A program made the position numbers and the translations under genes. Below, piece after piece: positions 1 to 7,527 of a DNA stretch of 64,000 nucleotides. Location of the stretch: positions 1 through 64,000 of the forward strand of contig CAVDQG010000002.1 in NCBI GenBank assembly GCA_963611165.1, read 5' to 3'. This DNA comes from SIG603 sp963611165 (GTDB lineage Bacteria; Bacillota; Clostridia; Oscillospirales; Acutalibacteraceae). The notes under the pieces were generated by a model. That model did not search any database and was not told the DNA's origin. It was given only the letters and a program-made list of their open reading frames with translations. Positions within the stretch are counted from its first letter, which is position 1, and every line of letters starts with the position of its first letter.

Positions 1-158
1 ATCCAGCCCACATTTCCGCTTCACCTGAGAAATATACAGGGAAGATACCTTTAGCCCGCTATGTTCCTGCACATACGCTTTGATCTGTTCATAGGTTGCG
101 CCCTTCTGGAATCCGGACATGTCTATGTCTTCCATCGAGAACTCACACTTCACTTTTT
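1..158 (-). CDS. RlmD C-terminal tail read in the -1 frame (partial, runs off left edge)
   Basis: After the rlmD stop codon the -1 frame is open to the window edge. It begins KKVKCEFSMEDIDMSGF and continues with a Lys/Tyr-rich segment containing GLKVSSLYISQVKRKCG. From memory of the family, tails of this kind (ATYxQIKxYV...LKVSxLYIxQVKxK) are fused in frame after HVETVVLLS in many Firmicutes RlmD/RumA proteins, so this is best seen as the missing tail of the neighbouring enzyme and not a separate gene. A separate start is possible at the ATG at 135, but no ribosome site stands in front of it. Function of the tail is unknown. Either a programmed frameshift or a one-base homopolymer deletion separates it from rlmD. 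Confidence 0.6.
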
Positions 159-1475
159 TGAGTCGATTTCTCCCTTGGAAAGAAGAACTACCGTTTCCAC
201 ATGCTGTGTCATCGGGAACATATCGACAGGCTGAATTCTCTTTACCTTGTAGCCGTTAGCCGTAAATGAAGCCAAATCTCTTGCGAGCGTCTCGGGGTTA
301 CATGAAACATAAACCACCTTTTTCGGTGCGAGCGAGCAAACAGAAAGTATAAATTCCTCGGTGCTTCCCGCTCTTGGCGGATCCATCAAAACGACATCTG
401 CTTTCTCTCCCTCAAGCGCCATATTGGTGAGAAATTCAGTTGCGTCGGCGCAGAAAAAGCGGATATTCTTCATATTATTAAGCTTTGCGTTCTGCTTTGC
501 ATCCTTAACCGCATCCTGATTGAGCTCAATTCCCGTGACTTTAACGGGATTTTTTCCTGTCACCTTAGAGGCGGCGATCATTCCTATCGTTCCGATTCCG
601 CAGTAAGCGTCGATAACCGTTTCTCCGCCTTTAAGGTTCGCAAACTCCATTGCCTTTCCGTAAAGCTTTTCGGTCTGAACGGGGTTAATCTGGTAGAACG
701 ACTTTGCGGAAATTCTGAATTTTAATCCGCAGCATTCGTCAACAATATATCCCTCACCGTAAAGCACCTTTTCGTTTTGTCCGAGAAGCATGGATGTGAA
801 CTTATCATTTACATTCTGGACAATCGTTGTTATCTCGGGGTGAATTTTCAAAAGTGCTTTACAGAAATTATACTTAGCCGTGAAAATCGGTGTTCCCGTC
901 ACGAGAACTACCATAATTTCTCCCGTGGCAAATCCTCTTTTCACGAGCACATGGCGCAAAAATCCCTTGCCCGTCACCTCATTGTAGGTTGTGAGCTTGA
1001 AATCCTTGAGAAGCTTTCTGACCGAAACTATAATTTCATCAGCTTTCTTGTCCTCAATCATACATGAATCCATGCCGACTATTCTATGCGTTGACGACTG
1101 ATATATTCCGCTGATTATTTTGTGACTTCTCGGGTCGGTATAAAATGCCGCCTGAACCTTATTTCTGTAGTGGTATGGATTATCCATACCGATAATCTCT
1201 TCTACTCTGCCGTATTTTCCGAGCAATTTTATGCATGTTCCCATTTTAAAGGAAAGCTGATCTTTATATGACAGATTCTGAAGCTGACAGCCGCCGCATT
1301 TTTTCCTGTTTGGGCACTGCGGAAAATCTACTTTTTTCTCAGGCTCTTCCTTTTCAGTCACTGCCTTTTCTTTCACAAAAACTTCCTTTTGAGGTCTAAC
1401 ACGGTGCTTTTTCTTCTCTGTTACTGCCTTATAAAACGGCTCTGATTTATTAAAATTGCTGTTTTTATTCTTCAT
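150..1475 (-). CDS. rlmD: 23S rRNA (uracil-5-)-methyltransferase, RlmD/RumA family
   Basis: Makes 5-methyluridine in 23S rRNA from S-adenosylmethionine. The first 50 residues are lysine-rich and low in complexity, where many relatives have a TRAM domain. Cys54, Cys60, Cys63 and Cys138 fit the four ligands of the family's 4Fe-4S cluster. A SAM-binding loop (DAYCGIGTIG) lies near residue 290, then DPPRAG at 365-370, the catalytic-type SCNP Cys392, and HVE with Glu427 as the general-base glutamate. The core is therefore complete in 441 residues. The start has AGGAG 8 bases upstream, and a consensus-like promoter lies further up. The protein stops at DSKK, just where relatives continue into an extra tail; that tail is present in the -1 frame. 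Confidence 0.9.
   Translation of the reverse strand: MKNKNSNFNKSEPFYKAVTEKKKHRVRPQKEVFVKEKAVTEKEEPEKKVDFPQCPNRKKCGGCQLQNLSYKDQLSFKMGTCIKLLGKYGRVEEIIGMDNPYHYRNKVQAAFYTDPRSHKIISGIYQSSTHRIVGMDSCMIEDKKADEIIVSVRKLLKDFKLTTYNEVTGKGFLRHVLVKRGFATGEIMVVLVTGTPIFTAKYNFCKALLKIHPEITTIVQNVNDKFTSMLLGQNEKVLYGEGYIVDECCGLKFRISAKSFYQINPVQTEKLYGKAMEFANLKGGETVIDAYCGIGTIGMIAASKVTGKNPVKVTGIELNQDAVKDAKQNAKLNNMKNIRFFCADATEFLTNMALEGEKADVVLMDPPRAGSTEEFILSVCSLAPKKVVYVSCNPETLARDLASFTANGYKVKRIQPVDMFPMTQHVETVVLLSKGEIDSKK
153..175 (-). promoter_or_regulatory. Candidate -1 ribosomal frameshift signal: AGGGAG, 10 nt, A_AAA_AAG, then stop
   Basis: On the minus strand AGGGAG (175-170) is followed by 10 nt and then AAAAAAG (159-153), in the zero-frame phase A AAA AAG. 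TGA (152-150) follows directly. Tandem -1 slippage on this heptamer would join rlmD to the open tail frame. An upstream Shine-Dalgarno-like AGGGAG about 10 nt before A AAA AAG is the arrangement I know from E. coli dnaX. Seen: the sequence and phase. Inferred: that it is used. No strong downstream stem was found by eye. Confidence 0.45.
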
Positions 1476-1523
1476 TTATTTTCTCCTGATTAAGTCTTTA
1501 TTTTTAATACTGTTAGTTAGATA

Positions 1524-1552
1524 ATTATACCTTATCACAGTTTTATTTTCAA
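1524..1552 (-). promoter_or_regulatory. Promoter for rlmD
   Basis: Minus strand TTGAAA (1552-1547), 17-base spacer, TATAAT (1529-1524), about 50 bases upstream of the rlmD start. Confidence 0.6.
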
Positions 1553-1650
1553 TCTTGATATACACCGCCTGATTTGCGGCAAATCTTTCAACAAGTTCTC
1601 AAAGAATGTTGAAAAATCAGTTTGAAATTACTCAAAATATACTCTCAAAC

Positions 1651-1686
1651 AAAAAGCCATATCCGATTACTGACCGAATATGGCTT
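1651..1686 (-). terminator. Rho-independent terminator of the M23 peptidase gene
   Basis: Minus-strand stem AGCCATAT / ATATGGCT, extended by CGG/CCG pairs, followed by TTTTTG. It sits 20 bases after the peptidase stop. Confidence 0.75.
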
Positions 1687-1704
1687 AATTAAATTCAATT
1701 ATTA

Positions 1705-2994
1705 TCAGGTAATAAACGGCAAACCGTTTATTCTTGTTCCGTTCTCGTAAACCTCAAAGTGGAGGTGGTTACCTGTCGAGTTACCTGTTGAACCGACATA
1801 GCCGATAACCTGACCCTGCTCCACATAATCGCCTACATTGCAGGCAATAACGCTCATATGAGCATATCTTGTAGAATATGTTCCATTGTGATAAATAAGA
1901 ACATTGTTACCCCACGACCAGTGGTAAGACGCATTGAGAACCGTTCCGCTTGCGGCAGCTACGATAGGTGTTCCGTACGGCACGCCTATATCTACTCCTC
2001 CGTGACCGCCCTCACCGAAGTACTGAGTGATATCGGCGGTGCTGTAACCGGGAAGCGGCCAGATACCATAAAGTCCTCCCGCTTCACTGGAGCTTGTCGG
2101 CGGTGTGTAAACCGTGTTGCCGTCGCTCTCTCCCGAAGAAGTTGTCGTGTTAGTTTTAGCCGCTTCAGCAGCTGCGGCTGCTGCGGCAGCCTCCTCTTCC
2201 TCTTTTTTCTTCTGAGCGGCGATAAGCTCCTCTAACTGAGCGTTGAGCTCCTCGTCTTCCTGCTCGATTGTATCGATTTGGGATTGGGTGTCAGATTCCT
2301 GAGACTGAAGACCTGCGATTACCTCGTTATTCTCGGCAATGAGCGTTTCAAGCTCCGCCTGATCTTCTTCAAGGCTCTTTTTAAGCTTGGAGACCTCGGA
2401 CTTTTCTTCCTTTAGGGATTCTTTGTCGTCCTTGGTTTTGTTGATATATTCCTGAATTTCATCGCAAAGCTGCTTATCATGGCTTGTTACCGCCGAGAGC
2501 ATCTCTGTTTTCATTGAGAAATCATAAAGGCTTGTGGCATTCAGAAGAATTTCCATAGTGCTTGTGTCGCCTGACTCATAAATCGCTCTGATTCTCTTTT
2601 TGAGAAGTGCGAGGGTGTCGGCATACTCCGCATCAGCCTCATCAATTTTCTCCTGAAGCTCCTTTATACTGCTGTTGAGCGTAGCAATATCAGAGATTGC
2701 GGTATCAATCTTTTCCTCGGTAAGATCTATCTTCTCCTGCAAGGTATTGCTGTATTCCTGAGCGTCTGCCTCCTGAGACTGAAGCTCCGAGAGCTTGGAG
2801 TTGAGTTCGTCCTCTTGGCTCTTGAGTTCATCCTGACGGTCGTATATCTCCTGCATCTCGCTTGTGGTTGTGACCGCATTTGCGCTCTGCGGAATTGCCG
2901 GAAAAACAAAAACCGCCGCAAGCGTTAAAGCCGTTAGCTTGAGTGCACTTTTCACATTTTTGCCGTTAAGATTATATCTAAGCATACTTTTCAT
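1705..2994 (-). CDS. Secreted coiled-coil M23-family peptidoglycan endopeptidase
   Basis: A 429-residue exported murein hydrolase, similar in plan to EnvC and to the clostridial coiled-coil M23 proteins. Residues 1-40 are a long signal peptide ending SANA. Residues about 42-265 are Glu/Lys/Gln-rich heptads predicted to form a coiled coil, followed by an Ala/Glu run and a Ser/Thr linker. The C-terminal LytM/M23 domain carries His331 and Asp335 (HGGVDIG), His379 and HLH at 410-412, the full set of zinc ligands and catalytic residues. It likely cuts cell-wall cross-links in growth or division. Start ATG at 2994 has AAAGGAGA just upstream; a second in-frame ATG at 2985 is possible. Confidence 0.88.
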   Translation of the reverse strand: MKSMLRYNLNGKNVKSALKLTALTLAAVFVFPAIPQSANAVTTTSEMQEIYDRQDELKSQEDELNSKLSELQSQEADAQEYSNTLQEKIDLTEEKIDTAISDIATLNSSIKELQEKIDEADAEYADTLALLKKRIRAIYESGDTSTMEILLNATSLYDFSMKTEMLSAVTSHDKQLCDEIQEYINKTKDDKESLKEEKSEVSKLKKSLEEDQAELETLIAENNEVIAGLQSQESDTQSQIDTIEQEDEELNAQLEELIAAQKKKEEEEAAAAAAAAEAAKTNTTTSSGESDGNTVYTPPTSSSEAGGLYGIWPLPGYSTADITQYFGEGGHGGVDIGVPYGTPIVAAASGTVLNASYHWSWGNNVLIYHNGTYSTRYAHMSVIACNVGDYVEQGQVIGYVGSTGNSTGNHLHFEVYENGTRINGLPFIT

Positions 2995-3052
2995 GCCTCT
3001 CCTTTCGTTATGTTTGAAAAAAGCTGTTTTTCATTCTCTCAAACAACAAAAG

Positions 3053-3082
3053 ACTATACCACAAAAATCGCCGTTTGTCCAA
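3053..3082 (-). promoter_or_regulatory. Promoter for the M23 peptidase gene
   Basis: Minus strand TTGGAC (3082-3077), 18-base spacer, TATAGT (3058-3053), about 60 bases before the start codon. The 2995-3303 intergenic region holds only this and the divergent ychF promoter. Confidence 0.5.
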
Positions 3083-3205
3083 TGGATAAGCCGTTTATTA
3101 CACTTTTTTTGCAGGAATTTCACCTAATTTTCTTATTCGGATAAAATTTCTGACAACTCTCAAATCGGTGCGTCCTCTCAAGCGACAAAAGTTAATCCGA
3201 AAATA

Positions 3206-3234
3206 TTTACTTTTTCCCTCTGACATGGTATATT
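3206..3234 (+). promoter_or_regulatory. Promoter for ychF
   Basis: TTTACT (3206-3211), 17-base spacer, TATATT (3229-3234), leaving a leader of about 60 bases before the AAGGAG ribosome site. Confidence 0.4.
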
Positions 3235-3303
3235 TATTAGTACTGTCACGCTTAATTTAGCGGTCAGATTTACTTTGTAATCATTCAAGGAGAATTTTTA
3301 AAT

Positions 3304-4431
3304 ATGAAACTTGGTATCGTAGGACTTCCGAATGTAGGTAAGTCAACACTTTTCAATGCTATCACAGGCACTGCCAACGCTCAGGCAGCCAACTATCCTT
3401 TCTGCACAATCGAGCCGAACAGCGGTATCGTTGCTGTTCCCGATGAGAGACTCGATAAGCTTTGCGAGTACTGGAATCCCGACAAAAAAACTCCTGCCGT
3501 AGTCGAGTTCTTCGACATTGCAGGCCTTGTTAAAGGTGCTTCTCAGGGTGCGGGGCTCGGAAACAAGTTCCTCGGACACATCCGTGAGTGCGACGCCATC
3601 ATTCACGTTGTTCGCTGCTTTGATGACGACAACATCACTCATGTTGTCGAAGACGCAACAAAGCCCGTTCCCGTTGATCCTGACGGAGACATCGAGTGCA
3701 TCGACCTCGAGCTTATTCTCTCCGACCTCGAGATAGTTCAGAACAGACTCAACCGTCTTGCTCATGCCGCAAAGACAGGCAACAAGGACGCAAAAGCCGA
3801 AGTAGCTTGGCTTGAGCCGCTCGTCGCTCATCTTGAAAAGGGTCTTTCCGCAAGAACCTTCCCGTTTGACGAGAAGGACGAGGCACAGCAGTTTGCTCTC
3901 AGAGAAATCGGACTTCTCTCTCAGAAACCGATTATCTACGCTTGCAACATGGACGATGACGGAGTTAAGAACGCCGAGAGCAACCCATACTACCAGATAG
4001 TAAAGAAAAGAGCAGACGCAGAGAATGCCGAGGTAATTCCGATTTGTGCAAAAACCGAGGAAGAGCTCTCCGAGCTTGACGAAGAGGACAGAGAGATGTT
4101 CATGGAGGACTTAGGTCTTTCAGAGTCAGGTCTCGACAGACTCATCAAGGCAAGCTATGACCTTTTAGGACTCATCTCCTACCTCACAGACGGCAAAAAA
4201 GAATGCCGTGCATGGACAATCAAGCGTGGAACAAAGGCTCCTCAGGCTGCTGGCAAAATTCACTCCGACTTTGAGAAGGGCTTCATCAGAGCTCAGGTAT
4301 GCTCCTTTAACGATTGGCTCAACTGCGGCGGAAACATGGCAGAAGTCAAGGCAAAGGGACTTTATCGCTCCGAGGGTAAAGAATATGTCGTTGCTGACGG
4401 TGACATCATCGAATTCCTCTTTAATGTTTGA
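3304..4431 (+). CDS. ychF: YchF/OLA1-family ATPase
   Basis: A translation-associated P-loop NTPase of the Obg-related group that prefers ATP over GTP. G1 is GLPNVGKST at residues 6-14, and the DIAGL switch follows near 75. The G4 position reads NMDD instead of the GTPase NKxD, the known basis of the family's ATP preference. The C-terminal TGS domain ends with the usual DGDIIEFLFNV. The length (375) is a few residues above the family norm. A good AAGGAG ribosome site precedes the ATG. It is a single gene with its own promoter and terminator. Confidence 0.95.
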   Translation: MKLGIVGLPNVGKSTLFNAITGTANAQAANYPFCTIEPNSGIVAVPDERLDKLCEYWNPDKKTPAVVEFFDIAGLVKGASQGAGLGNKFLGHIRECDAIIHVVRCFDDDNITHVVEDATKPVPVDPDGDIECIDLELILSDLEIVQNRLNRLAHAAKTGNKDAKAEVAWLEPLVAHLEKGLSARTFPFDEKDEAQQFALREIGLLSQKPIIYACNMDDDGVKNAESNPYYQIVKKRADAENAEVIPICAKTEEELSELDEEDREMFMEDLGLSESGLDRLIKASYDLLGLISYLTDGKKECRAWTIKRGTKAPQAAGKIHSDFEKGFIRAQVCSFNDWLNCGGNMAEVKAKGLYRSEGKEYVVADGDIIEFLFNV

Positions 4432-4460
4432 TTTTCGTCGAATAATATCTTGATTTTCAA

Positions 4461-4497
4461 GGGACAACCGTATTTGTACATCGGTTGTCCCTTTTTG
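4461..4497 (+). terminator. Terminator of ychF
   Basis: Perfect stem GGGACAACCG / CGGTTGTCCC with an 11-base loop, followed by TTTTT. Confidence 0.85.
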
Positions 4498-4565
4498 TCG
4501 TGTATCATTAGCCTTGCTGTATGTGTACAGACATTTTCACCTAATCAGAATTTCAAGGAGGATAT

Positions 4566-6137
4566 ATGAAAAGTAAATCCATGGCAAAAAAGCTTCTCTG
4601 CTTGCTTTTCTCGGTAATATTCATAATGAGCCTTGCAACGGCTGCATTCGCAAGCACCGATAACGAAACAGCAGAAAAACTCTCTCCGCTCGAAAACAAA
4701 ACCGCCGCTGTCGTCACGGGAACTCCGCAGGACAGCATAGTACAGAATTACCTTCCAAACGCCAAGCTTGAGTATTTCAACAATCTCTCGGATATGTGCC
4801 TTGCACTCGACACCGAGAAAATCGACTTCTTTGTCGTTTCATCGGTAAATTACTTCGGCATTGCCGAGCAGTACCCTCAGTTCGGATACATCAACGCGCC
4901 TCTTGCTTATTTCGACATCGGTGCGATTTTCCCGAAAGACGGCTCAAAAGACGAACTCATGGGGAAATTTAACGAATATATCGCACAAATCAAGGATAGC
5001 GGCGAGCTTGAAGCCTTGCAGAACAAATGGCTGTTTTCCACAGATTACGAAATCCTTGATATTCCGTCAAGCGGAGAAAACGGCACAATTAAGCTTGCCA
5101 CAACCAACACGTACAAGCCGTTCTCATTTATGCTTGACGAAAAAAATGTCGGCTTTGATATTGCCGTAATTGCAGGATTTGCAAAGGAATACGGCTACGG
5201 CGTTAAAATCGAAAACACTGATTTTTCAGGAATAATCAGCGGTATTTCAACGAAAAAATACGATATGGGCATCGGTCAGATTTCCTATACTGCCGAAAGA
5301 GCAGAAAGCGTTAAATATTCCGATTTTTATTACACTCAGGAAATCGTTCCCATTGTGAAAGCAAGCAAAATCGACAGCCCCTATCTCGTCACATCGGACT
5401 CGGTTACAGACGGCACTTCCAAAAACGGAGTTATGGCAAACATAAAGAAGACGCTCATTGACCAAAACCGCTGGCAGAGCATATTAAAAGGCCTTGCCGT
5501 TACAATGCTCATAACCGTACTCGGCTTCATTCTTGCCAATTTGCTCGGTGCGCTTTTCTGCGCCATGGCAATGTCCAAATCAAAGGCTCTGAGATTTATA
5601 GCAGATATATACTCAAAGCTTATGCAGGGTCTTCCGATAATCGTCATTCTCATGATTCTATATTACATAGTATTCGCTCACTCGGAAATCAGCAATGTCA
5701 CGGTAGCGATAATCGGATTCGGAATGGTTTTCGGCGCATATCTCGCCCAGCTTTTTGAGGGCGGTATCGGCGGAATCGACAAGGGTCAGTGGGAAGCGTC
5801 TCTTGCAATAGGATTTACAAAAAGACAGACATTCCGCGGAATAATTCTCCCACAGGCAATACGCACCATGCTCCCCGGATACTTCAGTAATTTCATCAGC
5901 CTTATGAAAGGCACGGCTGTTGTCGGTTATATAGCGGTCACAGACCTCACAAAGGTTGGAGACATCATCAGAAGCAATACTTACGAAGCGATTGTGCCCC
6001 TTATCTCGATAGCAATAATTTACTTTGCAATCGCATGCATTTTACTCACGGTAATGAAAGCAATCAGAAAGAAGCTTTCTCCAAGACGCATTAAAAAATC
6101 AGACTTAAATCTCACGGCAGGAGGTGCCGATTTATGA
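4566..6137 (+). CDS. Amino-acid ABC transporter: substrate-binding domain fused to permease
   Basis: A PAAT-family uptake protein of 523 residues. A signal peptide occupies about 1-30. Residues 40-158 look like the second half of a SBP_bac_3 domain, from a TGTPQDS strand to the final ...LQNKWL. Residues 170-272 look like the first half, with KLATTNTYKPFSF, VGFDIAV and the TAERAESVKYSDFYY motif. The halves are thus in swapped order, as in a circular permutant. Residues about 285-515 form a multi-span HisM/GlnP-type permease containing the EAA loop (EASLAIGFTKRQTFRGIILPQA region). The stop overlaps the ATPase start by four bases (ATGA), so both form one operon. Substrate is probably a polar amino acid, but the sequence does not say which. 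Confidence 0.85.
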   Translation: MKSKSMAKKLLCLLFSVIFIMSLATAAFASTDNETAEKLSPLENKTAAVVTGTPQDSIVQNYLPNAKLEYFNNLSDMCLALDTEKIDFFVVSSVNYFGIAEQYPQFGYINAPLAYFDIGAIFPKDGSKDELMGKFNEYIAQIKDSGELEALQNKWLFSTDYEILDIPSSGENGTIKLATTNTYKPFSFMLDEKNVGFDIAVIAGFAKEYGYGVKIENTDFSGIISGISTKKYDMGIGQISYTAERAESVKYSDFYYTQEIVPIVKASKIDSPYLVTSDSVTDGTSKNGVMANIKKTLIDQNRWQSILKGLAVTMLITVLGFILANLLGALFCAMAMSKSKALRFIADIYSKLMQGLPIIVILMILYYIVFAHSEISNVTVAIIGFGMVFGAYLAQLFEGGIGGIDKGQWEASLAIGFTKRQTFRGIILPQAIRTMLPGYFSNFISLMKGTAVVGYIAVTDLTKVGDIIRSNTYEAIVPLISIAIIYFAIACILLTVMKAIRKKLSPRRIKKSDLNLTAGGADL

Positions 6138-7209
6138 TATCAATTGAACATTTAAGAAAAGAATTTCCGAACTCGACACCCCTTCGTGATGTCAATCTTA
6201 CGATAAATAAAGGCGAGGTTATCTCTGTCATCGGCCCGTCAGGCACAGGAAAATCAACCTTACTTCGCTGCATCAACCGACTCGAAGAGCCTACCTCGGG
6301 CAAGGTTGTCGTGAACGGTATCGATATGAGCGAAAAAAATTGCAATTTAAGTGCAGTCAGACAGAAAATGGGCATGGTTTTTCAGAATTTCAATCTTTTC
6401 AATCACATGAATGTCATCGAAAACATCATGTACGCTCCGCAAAAGCTTTTGGATCTCGATAAAAAACAGGCTAAAGCCCGTGCAGAAAAGCTCTTGAAAA
6501 TTGTCGGTCTGACGGAAAAAGCACTAAATTATCCCGATGAGCTTTCGGGCGGTCAAAAACAGAGAATCGCAATAGCAAGGGCACTTGCCATGGAACCCGA
6601 TATTCTCCTCTTTGACGAGCCGACAAGCGCACTCGATCCCACTATGGTCGGCGAAGTTCTGGCGGTTATCAAGCGTCTTGCAAAAGAGGGCATGACTATG
6701 ATTATCGTCACGCACGAAATGTTGCTTGCAAAAAGCGTTTCCACAAGAGTTGTTTATCTCGATGACGGTATCATCTACGAGGAGGGCACTCCCGACGAAA
6801 TTTTCCGTCACCCGAAAAAAGACCTCACCAGAAGATTCATCGGCGGTCTCGACTGGATTCAAAAGGAATTCACAAAGGAAACACTCGATTACCTCGGCTT
6901 AATCAGCGAAATTCAGGCTTTCGCACTAAGAAAAATGTTCACGCCGAATTTGCTTTTAAAGACAGAAGCACTTATCGAAGAAATTTATATTCAGAATCTT
7001 TCGTCCGTTTTGAGTGATGACGATAAGGTGAACTTCTCTCTCGAATATTCCGATGAAGGCTCGGTTTGCGACATCGCATTCAAGTGGAACGGCGACAAAA
7101 CTCCGGTTTTTGAGTCTGATGAATTAAAGAACACTCTTACAAAGCTTGGTGCAAAATGTATCTCGTATGAATATTTAAACGAAAACACCAATGCTGTTCA
7201 TGTTAAAAT
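6134..7209 (+). CDS. Amino-acid ABC transporter ATPase with extra C-terminal domain (3' end lost in gap)
   Basis: Partner of the upstream permease. Walker A GPSGTGKST is at 34-42, the signature LSGGQKQR at 137-144, and Walker B ILLFDEPTSALDP follows, then a normal H-loop (VTHE). These match GlnQ-type ATPases of about 240 residues. After FIGGLDW there are a further 110 or so residues, with a helix ending LIEEIYIQNL and strands around FSLEYSDEGSVCDIAFKW. This resembles a degenerate histidine-kinase/RsbW-like ATPase fold that I recall at the end of similar clostridial transport ATPases, but no clear nucleotide motif is visible. The reading frame runs into the assembly gap at 7210, so the true end is unknown. 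Confidence 0.85.
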
Positions 7210-7262
7210 NNNNNNNNNNNNNNNNNNNNNNNNNNNNNNNNNNNNNNNNNNNNNNNNNNNNN
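7210..7262. other. Assembly gap (run of N)
   Basis: 53 undetermined bases. The end of the ATPase gene lies in or near it, so any protein sequence crossing it should not be trusted. Confidence 0.99.
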
Positions 7263-7278
7263 AATTTCAGAATAAAGC

Positions 7279-7323
7279 AAAAAGGATTTTGCGGGATTTC
7301 ACTCCCGAAAATCCTTTTTTATT
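7279..7323 (+). terminator. Terminator of the amino-acid transporter operon
   Basis: AAAGGATTTT-GCGGGA pairs with TCCCG-AAAATCCTTT around a short loop, followed by a T-run and TATTT. It lies just after the gap, which suggests little coding sequence is missing. Confidence 0.8.
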
Positions 7324-7463
7324 TCTGCAAAAAATATAAACTTTGTGAAGACTTTTATGTTTTGTATTCAGTATTCTTTCTTTTTGTTCTACAATTTTCT
7401 TTCTAAATGGGGTTTATTATCTCAAATTATACAATTTTTTTGCATTTATTTTGTATAAGTTTC

Positions 7464-7492
7464 TTGTTTTCTTCACGGAAATGGGGTAATAT
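7464..7492 (+). promoter_or_regulatory. Promoter for the secreted hydrolase-like gene
   Basis: TTGTTT (7464-7469), 17-base spacer, TAATAT (7487-7492), ending 35 bases before the TTG start at 7528. Confidence 0.5.
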
Positions 7493-7527
7493 AGCAACAT
7501 CATTTCAAGACAAAGCGAGGTAAACCT

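Noticed and set aside
4497..4565. Possible riboswitch before the amino-acid transporter
   Set aside because: The leader is only about 70 bases after a terminator and shows no conserved aptamer or T-box features.
7191..7406. Apparent continuation of reading frames through the N run
   Set aside because: The sequence in the gap is unknown, so any protein across it is artificial.
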